From positions 17,428-81,427 of the forward strand of contig JAFDVL010000046.1 of NCBI GenBank assembly GCA_018268995.1: a stretch of DNA of 64,000 nucleotides, written 5' to 3'. The notes below the pieces were generated by a model that saw only the letters and a program-made list of their open reading frames with translations, was not told the DNA's origin and did not search any database. Both the position numbers and the translations under genes were made by a program. This stretch comes from Acidobacteriota bacterium (lineage in GTDB: Bacteria > Acidobacteriota > Blastocatellia > RBC074). This document shows positions 28,564-36,671 of this stretch, piece by piece (position 1 is the first letter of the stretch; each line of letters starts with the position of its first letter).

Positions 28564-29553
28564 TTAAAGTTGATACGCTCCGACGCGATATAGATCCAGA
28601 TTATCTTTGATCCAGGCGATGGTTTTGGCTAAGCCTTCATCCAGAGATGTCAAAGGCCGCCAATCCATGAGCTGCCCGGCTAACGTGTTATCGGCGTAAA
28701 GCCGAAAGACTTCGCTTTTGGCAGGTCTGAGACGATCATTCTCACAAACGACTTCCACCTCGCGCCCAATCATTTTGAGAATGGATTTTGCCAGATCGCC
28801 AACGCTGATTTCCTGTTTGTTGCCCAGATTGATCTCGCGTCCTTCAATGTTGCTTGCTTCTGCTGCGCAAAGAAATCCGCGCGCCGTGTCTTCGACAAAA
28901 GTGAAATCACGTGTCGAGGATAATTCGCCCAGCTTAATCGTATCCTTCGTTAATGCCTGCGTGATAATCGTTGGAATCACGGCTCTGGCCGATTGTCGCG
29001 GGCCGTAGGTATTGAAGGGACGCACCGTCACCGTCGGTAAGCCATAAGAGCGGTGATAGCTTTCCACGATTTTATCTGCGCCGATCTTGCTGGCGGAATA
29101 AGGGGATTGTCCTTGCAGCGGATGTTCTTCGTTTATCGGAATGAATCTGGCTGTGCCGTACACCTCGCTGGTTGACGTGTGAATAATCCGGCTCGGCTTT
29201 GTAATCTTTGCTGCTTCCAACACGTTCAATGTTCCGATAACGTTGGTCTCCACCACTTCACGCGGATGCACGTAAGAATACGGAATCGCAATCAGCGCGC
29301 CTAAATGAAAGATGACCTCGCAGTCTTTCATTGCCTCCAGAACGGCAGAAGAGTCACGCAAGTCTCCCATGACGACTTCGACATTTTTGGCGTAATCACG
29401 ATTCAGGAATTTCAATAGCCCTGCATCGGCGCGCGAATTATATCGAACGAAGGCGCGCACCTTTGCTCCCTGACTGGCTAGCGCCTCAGTCAGATGGCTG
29501 CCAATAAATCCACCTGCTCCTGTCACCAGAACTGCTTTGTCTTTCCAGGCCAT
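28564..29553 (-). CDS. NAD-dependent sugar-nucleotide 4,6-dehydratase, LegB/GDP-mannose dehydratase-like SDR
   Basis: This extended SDR begins with GAGGFIGSHLTEAL, continues through TSTSEVYGTARF and has the catalytic PYSASK (YxxxK). It is closest in feel to the LegB-type UDP-GlcNAc 4,6-dehydratase and dTDP-glucose/GDP-mannose dehydratase group. The substrate class cannot be settled by eye. A GAGGAGAG ribosome binding site precedes the start. It lies 8 bp upstream of the amidotransferase gene and is separated from the upstream SDR gene by an inverted pair of REP-like elements. Confidence 0.88.
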   Translation of the reverse strand: MAWKDKAVLVTGAGGFIGSHLTEALASQGAKVRAFVRYNSRADAGLLKFLNRDYAKNVEVVMGDLRDSSAVLEAMKDCEVIFHLGALIAIPYSYVHPREVVETNVIGTLNVLEAAKITKPSRIIHTSTSEVYGTARFIPINEEHPLQGQSPYSASKIGADKIVESYHRSYGLPTVTVRPFNTYGPRQSARAVIPTIITQALTKDTIKLGELSSTRDFTFVEDTARGFLCAAEASNIEGREINLGNKQEISVGDLAKSILKMIGREVEVVCENDRLRPAKSEVFRLYADNTLAGQLMDWRPLTSLDEGLAKTIAWIKDNLDLYRVGAYQL

Positions 29554-29572
29554 TCATTCTCTCCTCAGAAAA

Positions 29573-29645
29573 GGTAGGATAGGCATCTTGCCTGTCCCAT
29601 GTTTTCTTGTTACTGAGTGTGGACAGGCGGGACGCCTATCCTACC
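29573..29645. repeat. Inverted pair of 25-bp REP-like elements
   Basis: Two copies of the element also present at 15550-15574 face each other: 29573-29597 (inverted, 3 differences) and 29621-29645 (identical to the 15550 copy). They enclose a 23-bp spacer. The pair could form a 25-bp hairpin in RNA. The right copy contains the stop codon of the upstream SDR gene, so the repeat has become part of that coding sequence. Confidence 0.75.
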
Positions 29646-30595
29646 TCACCTTGTAATTTGCCCCGCCAATAATTGAGTAAATCTTCCAAACTTTGTGCAA
29701 AAGAGATATTGGGTTTCCAACTCACCAGATTCTGAATTTTGGACGAATCGCCAACCTGGATTTCGATCTCAGCGGCTCTGTATCTTGATTGGTCAATTTC
29801 GACCGCAAGCGGAATTCTGGCTTTTGCAACGAGTATTTCCACACACTCTTTCACCGAATGCGCGTTCATGGAGCAGACGTTGTACACCTCACCGGGGTTG
29901 CCCGCCTGCATCAGCAATTCATAGGCGCGAACGATGTCTCGCACATCCGTATAATCGCGTTGTGGTTGTGTGTTACCGACGCGAATCGTCGGTGCTCCGG
30001 TTTGTTCTGCCATCGCGATTTGCCGTGCCAGATCGGAGCACAATAAAGACGGCGAGAGGCCCGGCCCGCTGACGTTGAAGTTGCGCACGCGAATGATCGG
30101 CAACTTGTAAGTGATGTGATACTGAAGCGCCACCATTTCCTGCGTTACTTTGCTGACGGCGTAATGCGTTAAGGGCAAAAACTCCGCAGTTTCGTTGATC
30201 GGCTGTTTGATCGCTCCACCATAGACCGCACTGGAACTGACAATCAAAATTCGTGGCGTTATCCCGACAGTCTTTATGGCATTCAGTAATCGAATTGTGC
30301 CGATGACATTTGTTTCGTAATTAACCAGCCCCTCGTGAACGTCTCTGTCTATTGCGCCGGCCAGGTGATAAACCTGAGTCGGGCGTGCTTCCTGCAATGC
30401 GTCGCATAAGGCCTGTCCATCTAAAAGATCGCCCTGAAAAATGTGATTCTTATCAACAATCTGCCCATCAGCTGGAGCCTGGCGTTGGAATCCATAAATC
30501 TCGAATTTGTTCGATACCAAATGGCTGGCCAGATGTTGCCCAACACATCCGGTGATGCCAGTAATCAAAACCCGTCGGTTGCGATTCTCGAACAT
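29636..30595 (-). CDS. NAD-dependent epimerase/dehydratase, GDP-6-deoxy-mannose reductase (RMD)-like SDR
   Basis: This extended SDR begins with RVLITGITGCVGQHLASHL and has SSSAVYGG and HYAVSK (YxxxK). Its later segments RDYTDVRDIVRAY and GEVYNVCS match the RMD/GDP-4-keto-6-deoxy-mannose reductase group. Two starts are possible. The ATG at 30595 begins right at the Rossmann domain. A GTG at 30664 overlaps the nucleotidyltransferase stop by one base and adds 23 unrelated residues. The last codons and stop lie inside a REP-like element, so the natural C-terminus may have been replaced. With the neighbouring dehydratase and the nucleotidyltransferase it could form a NDP-sugar branch, for example to GDP-D-rhamnose. 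That is inference. Confidence 0.85.
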   Translation of the reverse strand: MFENRNRRVLITGITGCVGQHLASHLVSNKFEIYGFQRQAPADGQIVDKNHIFQGDLLDGQALCDALQEARPTQVYHLAGAIDRDVHEGLVNYETNVIGTIRLLNAIKTVGITPRILIVSSSAVYGGAIKQPINETAEFLPLTHYAVSKVTQEMVALQYHITYKLPIIRVRNFNVSGPGLSPSLLCSDLARQIAMAEQTGAPTIRVGNTQPQRDYTDVRDIVRAYELLMQAGNPGEVYNVCSMNAHSVKECVEILVAKARIPLAVEIDQSRYRAAEIEIQVGDSSKIQNLVSWKPNISFAQSLEDLLNYWRGKLQGEVG

Positions 30596-30663
30596 AAATG
30601 AATGTCGAAGATTTGAGGCCGTGAAGTTGGGGAGAGGCGGCGTTTGCTTGTTACTCCATCGCA

Positions 30664-31383
30664 CTATGCAGCGGCTTTGGCTTCCTGATAATAGGAGGCA
30701 AGCAAGGGCAATTCATTTTGAGCACGCAGGTAATCATCCGGGCGGCCTATATCCAGCCAATAACCCGAATGGATATATCCGCAAACGCGTTTGTTCGCGG
30801 CCATCAACGCTTTCATCAAATCTGGAAAATCAAAGCGTGTCTGGCGAGGAATAAAATCAAGTACGGATGGTTCCAGCACATATACGCCCATGCTGACCAG
30901 ATAATGAAATGAGGGCTTTTCAATGTAATCCGTCAATCGTCCATTCGGGTCGGCTTTGATAACGCCGAAATCTATTTTTACTTCTCGTTTATAAATTCCG
31001 ATGGTTGCATCTGCCTGATTCGCGCGGTGATGCGCAACGATTTTGCGAAAGTCCAAATCGGTTAACAGATCACCATTCATCGCCATAAAAGTGCTGTCAA
31101 TCCCATCTACCAAAGCCAGCGGGGCGGCAGTCCCCAGCGGCTCTGATTCGTGCGAATACTCTATCGGAATATTCAGCTTTTCCCCATCTCCGAGATACGC
31201 CATGATCAGAGAAGAAAGATAACCCACAGACAAAGTAATCTGGTTAATGTCATGCTTCTTCAAACTACGAATCAATAGTTCAAGGATCGGCATTTCTCCC
31301 ACGGGCATCAATGGTTTAGGCAAGATGGTCGTGTATGGGGCGAGACGACTGCCGATTCCCCCGGCTAAGATGATTGCTTTCAC
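30664..31383 (-). CDS. Sugar-1-phosphate nucleotidyltransferase, mannose-1-P guanylyltransferase-like
   Basis: This enzyme activates a sugar-1-phosphate to an NDP-sugar. The N-terminal signature LAGGIGSRLAPYTTILPKPLMPV is the nucleotide-binding loop of the NTP_transferase family, and MNGDLLTDLDF holds the metal-binding aspartate. At 239 residues it lacks the left-handed beta-helix acyltransferase domain of GlmU-like proteins. The start is GTG, preceded by AGAGGTAAACC. It is followed directly by two SDR genes, and together they suggest a GDP-mannose-type branch. The specific base and sugar are unknown. Confidence 0.92.
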   Translation of the reverse strand: MKAIILAGGIGSRLAPYTTILPKPLMPVGEMPILELLIRSLKKHDINQITLSVGYLSSLIMAYLGDGEKLNIPIEYSHESEPLGTAAPLALVDGIDSTFMAMNGDLLTDLDFRKIVAHHRANQADATIGIYKREVKIDFGVIKADPNGRLTDYIEKPSFHYLVSMGVYVLEPSVLDFIPRQTRFDFPDLMKALMAANKRVCGYIHSGYWLDIGRPDDYLRAQNELPLLASYYQEAKAAA

Positions 31384-31464
31384 GGTTTACCTCTGTTTCT
31401 AGGGGAGTTCTTTTAGGGAGTAACTGATCCCCACTCATCGCAGAGCGGGCAGTGTGTGCCAGGA

Positions 31465-32763
31465 TCAGTTGTTTGCTTTCATTGAGAACGCATCGAACCA
31501 AGCGCTTCCGAACGCAGGACAGGATAAGACAGTGCAACTTTTCCGGCGGACTATCAGATAAACAACCTGCTTGGTTGCTGGGGAAGTGAATTCAAGCGAA
31601 TGTTTTTGCCAGGAGGAAGTTCCCTGGGGGAGCGTTGCTGACGCGAGCACCTGGCCCTCAAAATCGTTTAGCACCGCAATTTCCGGGAGTCCTCCGCTCA
31701 CTAAATCTTTGGTGCGTGCCGCAAAGTTTAATTGGTAGCGTTTGTTTGGCTCAACCAAAACGATTTGCCAAATTGTGTATACCGATGTGGAGGATTTCCC
31801 CTCCCAGTGAATCTGCAAGCTCGTTGCATCGGCAAAAGGATTTTGCGTATCCAGAGTCACCACAACCGTTGGTTTTTCTGGGTTAATTCGCCATCCAAAA
31901 CCAACCTCTGTCAGGCTGATCTGTTTTTCAAATCCTCCATCCGTGATGGCACCCGTCCCTTTGCTTTTCAGCGTAGCGCCTCCATCCTGGCCTTTGGCCC
32001 ACACCTCCCAGGCTTCGTAATACCGTTTGGATTTGAAGAGTTCGGCCTGGAGTTTTTCGCGCTCGGCTCCGGTTGCTGCTGCGCTATTCTGCACCTGTCG
32101 AAAGACACGCATTGCGTCATCTGCCGCACCGCGGGTCGCAAAGACTTTAGCAAGTTCGAGGCGCGCCAGATCGTTATCAGGTTGGAGTGCCTGCTCAATT
32201 TCTGCTGCCTTCCCATTAAATGCGCCCCAGGCCAAATCTACGGCATTGGGAACCAGGCTTGAATCTGCGTTTGCAGCCAGGCGGAATTCTCTAAAAGCCT
32301 CCTGGCGTTGCCCTTTCCTCAGCAACAAATTACCCAACTGCCAATGGGGGTGAGCATAGGAAGGTGCAAGTCGGATGGCTTGGTTGATTGCTGTAATTGC
32401 CTTGTCAGGTTGATTGGCCAAGTCATAAATTCCGCTCAACTCCGCCCATATTCCATAATTGCGCGGCTGCAAGGCGGCAGCGTGTTCCAACTCAGGAAGC
32501 GCTGCGGTCACCTGCCCGGCATTCAGTAGTGCCCGTGCGCGCGCAAATCTTACTTCCGAATCATACGGGGTGATCCGCACGGCCTCATTCATCGCGGGCA
32601 GGCGGTTGGTGGCGACTCCATACATCGCCAACATGCGCGCCGTGCCGATTCGGCTGGAAGTCCAAATCCCCACCAAACAAGCCACCAGCACAAGCAGGGC
32701 CAAAAGGTATTGTGATGATTGGCTTGTTCGTGAAAGTTGGGAAGCGGTAATTGGATTAGCCAT
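31465..32763 (-). CDS. Membrane-anchored TPR protein with C-terminal carbohydrate-binding-like domain
   Basis: One N-terminal membrane helix (about 18-38) anchors the protein. Several tetratricopeptide repeats span roughly 60-240, with patterns such as AITAINQAIRLAPSYAHPHWQLGNLLLRKG. The last 160 residues form a beta-rich module with GGFEKQISLTEVGFGWRI and a final YLIVRRKSC...AWFDAFSM, resembling a carbohydrate-binding (CBM-type) domain. Such TPR proteins accompany O-antigen ligase/Wzy_C genes in polysaccharide loci, and the ligase-like gene lies two genes upstream. A scaffold role in polymerisation or export is plausible; it is inference. Confidence 0.8.
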   Translation of the reverse strand: MANPITASQLSRTSQSSQYLLALLVLVACLVGIWTSSRIGTARMLAMYGVATNRLPAMNEAVRITPYDSEVRFARARALLNAGQVTAALPELEHAAALQPRNYGIWAELSGIYDLANQPDKAITAINQAIRLAPSYAHPHWQLGNLLLRKGQRQEAFREFRLAANADSSLVPNAVDLAWGAFNGKAAEIEQALQPDNDLARLELAKVFATRGAADDAMRVFRQVQNSAAATGAEREKLQAELFKSKRYYEAWEVWAKGQDGGATLKSKGTGAITDGGFEKQISLTEVGFGWRINPEKPTVVVTLDTQNPFADATSLQIHWEGKSSTSVYTIWQIVLVEPNKRYQLNFAARTKDLVSGGLPEIAVLNDFEGQVLASATLPQGTSSWQKHSLEFTSPATKQVVYLIVRRKSCTVLSCPAFGSAWFDAFSMKANN

Positions 32764-32804
32764 CGTTCCCTATGCGCCGGAAACTCATAACGCGTTTCCA
32801 AAAA

Positions 32805-32833
32805 AAATGCCGTCCTCCATCAGGACAGCATTT
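32805..32833 (-). terminator. Rho-independent terminator after the poly-cysteine gene
   Basis: A 12-bp stem with one G-U pair (32805-32816 with 32822-32833) and a 5-nt loop is followed on the minus strand by a run of eight T, which begins within the last stem bases. It is well formed and lies 42 bp upstream of the TPR gene start. It should end or attenuate the transcript from the upstream ligase/poly-Cys genes, splitting the locus into at least two units. Confidence 0.8.
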
Positions 32834-32962
32834 AATTAAGTAGGACTGTAGTGGGTAGAATCGTAACAAGCGCGTAGGCCATCGGTAAACGCCATTCAGG
32901 TACGCTCGCTTGCCTACGCGTCAGGTGATTGTCGAAGAGTCAATCGTTCATTGGAACGATCA

Positions 32963-33676
32963 CTAGGGGCAAGGTGTACTTTTGCTTGGATTGCAGCAGC
33001 AACAGCAACAGCAGCAGCAGCAATTTCCGTTGGCCGCCGCGACAGCAGACGGGCTGGAAATTGTATTGAGTCCTGTCAGCATTGCAGTTGATCCCAACAT
33101 CATTGAGCCAAATTCAGCAAAACTGACACTGCCACTGCCAAGGGTGATCGCTCCGGCTGATACCTGACCTACCTTCACGCTCTTGGCACCCGCCGCCGCA
33201 GTGGCATCGCCGTCGCTACAAGCGCTTAACGCACCGCTTTTCAACGGGTCATTTTTCTTGGTAATTCCACCTGGCATCGTCAGCAGTCCCTGCACTCCGT
33301 CGCTGGTTGCCAAGACGGCACAGCCTGCACTGATGTTGCTATGAATGCTTTCCCGATTATAGTTCAGCACTAGGTTGGAGTCCGGCGCGATGTCAATCTG
33401 GCCGATTTTTCCAATCTGAATGGTGACGCCAATGCCCGCTACGGTTTGAATTTGTGCGCCCGGAAAAACTGTATCTCCAGTGCGCGCTTTGACGCCATTA
33501 ATCGTAACCGGGCCATCGGCTACCAATCTTCCTAATGGGATATCTGCGCTGGCCGCAGCCGTTTCAACATCATTTTTGGTGTTCGTTGTCCCTGCCCGGT
33601 TTGCCAAGACAAACACTTGGGATAAGGAGATGACCATGACCCAGGCCACCCTCTTCATCACAGAACTTCTCGTCAT
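32963..33676 (-). CDS. Secreted FecR-like protein with a ten-cysteine C-terminal run
   Basis: A signal peptide (MKRVAWVMVISLSQVFVLA) precedes a FecR-like domain (about 50-150) with GDTVFPGAQIQT and GIGVTIQIG motifs. A low-complexity Gly/Ser/Ala region follows. Near the C-terminus ten consecutive cysteines (codons 32993-33022) precede NPSKSTPCP. The Cys run is encoded by TGC and TGT codons, mostly TGC. A strong AAGGAGGT precedes the start. The gene lies between the O-antigen ligase-like and TPR genes of the polysaccharide locus, and a strong terminator follows about 130 bp downstream. The Cys run could bind metal, take lipid or form disulfides; none of this is known. On the other strand the same codons read as poly-Gln, which I consider a shadow. 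Confidence 0.8.
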   Translation of the reverse strand: MTRSSVMKRVAWVMVISLSQVFVLANRAGTTNTKNDVETAAASADIPLGRLVADGPVTINGVKARTGDTVFPGAQIQTVAGIGVTIQIGKIGQIDIAPDSNLVLNYNRESIHSNISAGCAVLATSDGVQGLLTMPGGITKKNDPLKSGALSACSDGDATAAAGAKSVKVGQVSAGAITLGSGSVSFAEFGSMMLGSTAMLTGLNTISSPSAVAAANGNCCCCCCCCCCNPSKSTPCP

Positions 33677-33783
33677 ACAGACCTCCTTGATATATTAAGC
33701 CAGACCACCTAAGGCTGACCGGAATTGATATTTCCACAGAGCACGTCGCAGCAGAATCGTAATACCGCTGTGACCAAGATTCT

Positions 33784-35277
33784 TCAAACTTTAGGGGTTA
33801 ACCGAAAGAGTAGTTTTTTGTCCTCCCCCACAGAATCGGTTGCTTGGCTGACTGTGATGGCGATCAATGCAGTCAGAATCAACGCGTTGATCGTGATGTG
33901 CAAACCAAAATCAACCAGACTATGAATTGCGACGGCAAAGACTCCCGCTACTGCGCCCACGCACACCGCCCGCTGGCGTTCACTGGTGATGGTTTGCAGG
34001 TGTTGTTTTAATCGGCGCACAAACACGACCAGAAACCACAAGGCAATCCCCGCTCCCACGATGCCGCCACTGGCCAGGATTTCGAGATAATCGTTATGCG
34101 CTTCCTGCGGAATCAGTTTGCCAGAGGCATTGTGATACCGTGGAATCGCTACCCAATAGCCGCCGAATCCAACTCCGACAATCGGGTTGTCCACGATCAA
34201 TTCTCGTGTTGCGCGCCAGATTTCAATGCGTCGTGTGCCCTCGCGCGTGGCATCGCCTACTTCACTCACTTCTCCCGACACGGCTTCCAGTTTATTGATT
34301 AACGGGTCGCCGCCAACCCATGTGATTCCTATCAATAAAACTAATAAGAAGATCGCTCCAATGCTTAGGCGAAAGAGCGAGGACTGGGCAATCCGACCAA
34401 TGCGAGCGCCGATCCCTGTTTGCCATACCTCATCGCCGGGTGCTCGGCGGCGAATGTAATTTGAGAACAGCATAATTAAGAGCACTTCACCAGATAAGCC
34501 TAGCAATCCGCCTCGTGAATTGGATAAAACAAGGGCCAGTAAAAGTGGTGTGGCCAGCCCTAACAACAATAACCATCGCTCCCGCCCAAAGCGACGAGCC
34601 ATGATGAGGCTCAGCGGAAGTCCGAGCGTCAATTCCATCAGGAACGCAAAGTGATTGCTATTGATGAATTGCCCGTACCCGGCATTCAGCGGCAGATAGG
34701 GTAATAAAAAACCAGCGATGTCGCGTTGCACCGTTTGTCGCAACAGGCCAAACAATGCGCTTCCGATAGCAACGCTGATAATTGTCATCACCAGCAGGCG
34801 CAAGCGTTTTTGACTTTTGACATGCGAAAGAAACAACTGGCCTGCCAATATCAGAGCTGACAGTTTTAAGGCAAACCGGATTGTGTTGTATGGATCAGCA
34901 CTGATTGCTGGCCAAAATGATGCCTGAATATCCAACGTTTCTGGCACGCGACCAAACGGCACGGCCTGGAGCAAGGCAAAGCCCACCAATGCCAGGAGGG
35001 GGAGCATCAAGGCTCGTTCTGAAATTTGCCAGGAACCGAGAATAAAGCCTTCAATAATCCAGAGAACTGTGAGGGCAAAGATAGAACACTCGAAGAACGC
35101 TTCCGACCACGGTTCAACGGTTCCGTACGGCACCGCCACCAAAACCAACAGCCCCAGCAAAGCGCAAAAAATAAAGCGATTCAGCAGGCGCGCGGTCTTG
35201 GGGATAGTTGTCTGACGCTCAATCGGCGTCTCGATTTCCAGATACTGAGGCAAAGGGTGATTGAGTTCGGTGGCCAC
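33784..35277 (-). CDS. O-antigen ligase/polymerase family protein (Wzy_C)
   Basis: This 497-residue polytopic membrane protein has about 10-12 helices. The Wzy_C-type signature lies in the periplasmic loop GVGFGGYWVAIPRYHN...PQEAHNDYLEILASGG, with the conserved His of HNDYLE. The start is GTG, 23 bp after the GT4 gene, with AGGTAA upstream. A second, structurally different polymerase-like protein is encoded at 46951-48363, so this one is more likely the ligase, or the locus has two polymerases. The roles cannot be separated from sequence. Confidence 0.9.
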   Translation of the reverse strand: MATELNHPLPQYLEIETPIERQTTIPKTARLLNRFIFCALLGLLVLVAVPYGTVEPWSEAFFECSIFALTVLWIIEGFILGSWQISERALMLPLLALVGFALLQAVPFGRVPETLDIQASFWPAISADPYNTIRFALKLSALILAGQLFLSHVKSQKRLRLLVMTIISVAIGSALFGLLRQTVQRDIAGFLLPYLPLNAGYGQFINSNHFAFLMELTLGLPLSLIMARRFGRERWLLLLGLATPLLLALVLSNSRGGLLGLSGEVLLIMLFSNYIRRRAPGDEVWQTGIGARIGRIAQSSLFRLSIGAIFLLVLLIGITWVGGDPLINKLEAVSGEVSEVGDATREGTRRIEIWRATRELIVDNPIVGVGFGGYWVAIPRYHNASGKLIPQEAHNDYLEILASGGIVGAGIALWFLVVFVRRLKQHLQTITSERQRAVCVGAVAGVFAVAIHSLVDFGLHITINALILTALIAITVSQATDSVGEDKKLLFRLTPKV

Positions 35278-35300
35278 TGTGTTGTTACCTGAATTCGTTT

Positions 35301-36533
35301 TTAGCCAATACTTGATGTGACTTTCTCGTATCGTTTGGCGCGTGCGGGTTGGAAATGGCGCAGGATTTGGTTGGCACTGACCGCGACAGAAAAATAGCGA
35401 TCCAGCAATTGGCGCGCGTTCTCTCCCACTCGGCGACGATAGAGCGGATCATTCGCCATCTTCAGGGCGTTTTCATACAGCGTTTGATCATCGCCATTCA
35501 TACTGCACAATCCCGCGACGTTTTCTTCCAGCATCTCGCTCAGATCATTGCCCGGATTGATGCTGCCCAGAATCGGCTTGGACGCAGACATATATCCCAG
35601 AATCTTGCCCGGATAATTTTGTGTTTTCATGCGCCGATCCAATGAGATTAACCCCACATCGAATTCCGCCAGCATCGCCAGATATTCTTCCTGTCCCACA
35701 GGCGGCAGAAGGCGAATATTCGTCAGCTTTTTCCCCTGAATGAGCTGCTGCAATCGCTCGACCTCTGTGCCTGCACCGACCAGCAGAAAGTAAAGATGAG
35801 GTTGATCGCGGAGCCGTTCGGCCAGGCGAAGGATGTTGTCCATATCCTGCGCCACGCCAATATTCCCGCCATAGAAAAAGACGACTTTGTCCTGTAGTCC
35901 CAGTTGTTCACGATAATTCCGGCTGGGCATTGCAGGCGGCTCATCCGTAGTCCAGTTGTAAAGCACTTCGAGGTTGTAATTCTTCTCTGGTAATTGTTCG
36001 GCAAAGTATCTGAGATTGGCCGGAGACTGGACGCCGATGATGTTTGCGGCGGCGTATTGACGCAACTCCATCCACCGAAAATACGCCCAAACCAAGCCTT
36101 TTTTCAGCATCCCCATGTCCACAACCCATTGCGGGAAAATATCGCGCAAGATCAGGTATGCCGGGCAATGCCACAAGGCTTTTAATTTGCTGACCAACGG
36201 CCCAAAGAAGATCGAAGGCGAATAGAAAATGACCAAATCATGTGGATGTTCCTGAAAGAACTTTTTGCCTTTTTGCCAGAGTGTTGCTGATAACCGAATT
36301 TCACGCCAGGCTCTGGGGATGCGTGAAGCTCCTTTGATTTGCCCTGTCCTGACGCGCACAACTTGCAATCCATCTTCCTGTGTTACTTCTACATTCTGCG
36401 AAATAGATTCAGATGGCGTCAAAACCGTCACGTCGTGATTTTGACGCTGAAATTCCTTGCCCAAATCATGAATCAGCTTGGCGCTGGCCTCAGAACTGGG
36501 CAGGTAATAAACCCCGATAATCAAAATGCGCAC
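35301..36533 (-). CDS. Glycosyltransferase family 4, WbuB-like
   Basis: This GT-B retaining glycosyltransferase begins MRILIIGVYYLPSSEASAKLIHDLG and has the LRDIFPQWVVDMGML segment characteristic of WbuB-type GT4 enzymes. The donor-site region is FFYGGNIGVAQDMDNIL...LLVGAGTE. WbuB of E. coli O26 is assigned as an L-FucNAc transferase, and here the gene follows the three-enzyme UDP-6-deoxy-L-HexNAc set, so it likely transfers L-QuiNAc or L-FucNAc onto the lipid-linked sugar. The start is GTG with AGAGGAAACAAT upstream. Confidence 0.92.
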   Translation of the reverse strand: MRILIIGVYYLPSSEASAKLIHDLGKEFQRQNHDVTVLTPSESISQNVEVTQEDGLQVVRVRTGQIKGASRIPRAWREIRLSATLWQKGKKFFQEHPHDLVIFYSPSIFFGPLVSKLKALWHCPAYLILRDIFPQWVVDMGMLKKGLVWAYFRWMELRQYAAANIIGVQSPANLRYFAEQLPEKNYNLEVLYNWTTDEPPAMPSRNYREQLGLQDKVVFFYGGNIGVAQDMDNILRLAERLRDQPHLYFLLVGAGTEVERLQQLIQGKKLTNIRLLPPVGQEEYLAMLAEFDVGLISLDRRMKTQNYPGKILGYMSASKPILGSINPGNDLSEMLEENVAGLCSMNGDDQTLYENALKMANDPLYRRRVGENARQLLDRYFSVAVSANQILRHFQPARAKRYEKVTSSIG

Positions 36534-36567
36534 ATTGTTTCCTCTAAAAGTAGTGCTGAAGAAAAAA

Positions 36568-36640
36568 GCATGGAATACAAGCTTTAGCTTGGTTTTTCTC
36601 CTGACAGCAATAAAGCCAAGCTAAAGCTTGTACTCCATGC
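36568..36640. repeat. 25-bp inverted repeat, REP-like, with TTTTCCTGC triplet
   Basis: Arms at 36568-36592 and 36616-36640 match at 24 of 25 positions around a 23-bp spacer. The core reads AAGCTTTAGCTTGG. Three tandem copies of TTTTCCTGC-like units follow (36641-36667). It fills the gap between the 2-epimerase and WbuB-like genes and could terminate or process the transcript. Confidence 0.7.
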
Positions 36641-36671
36641 TTTTCCTGCTTTTCCTGCTTTTCATTCAATG

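Noticed and set aside
32982-33167. A 61-codon plus-strand frame with a poly-glutamine run
   Set aside because: It is the complement of the cysteine codons of the FecR-like gene, which has a signal peptide, a strong ribosome binding site and a terminator. The poly-Gln frame has none.
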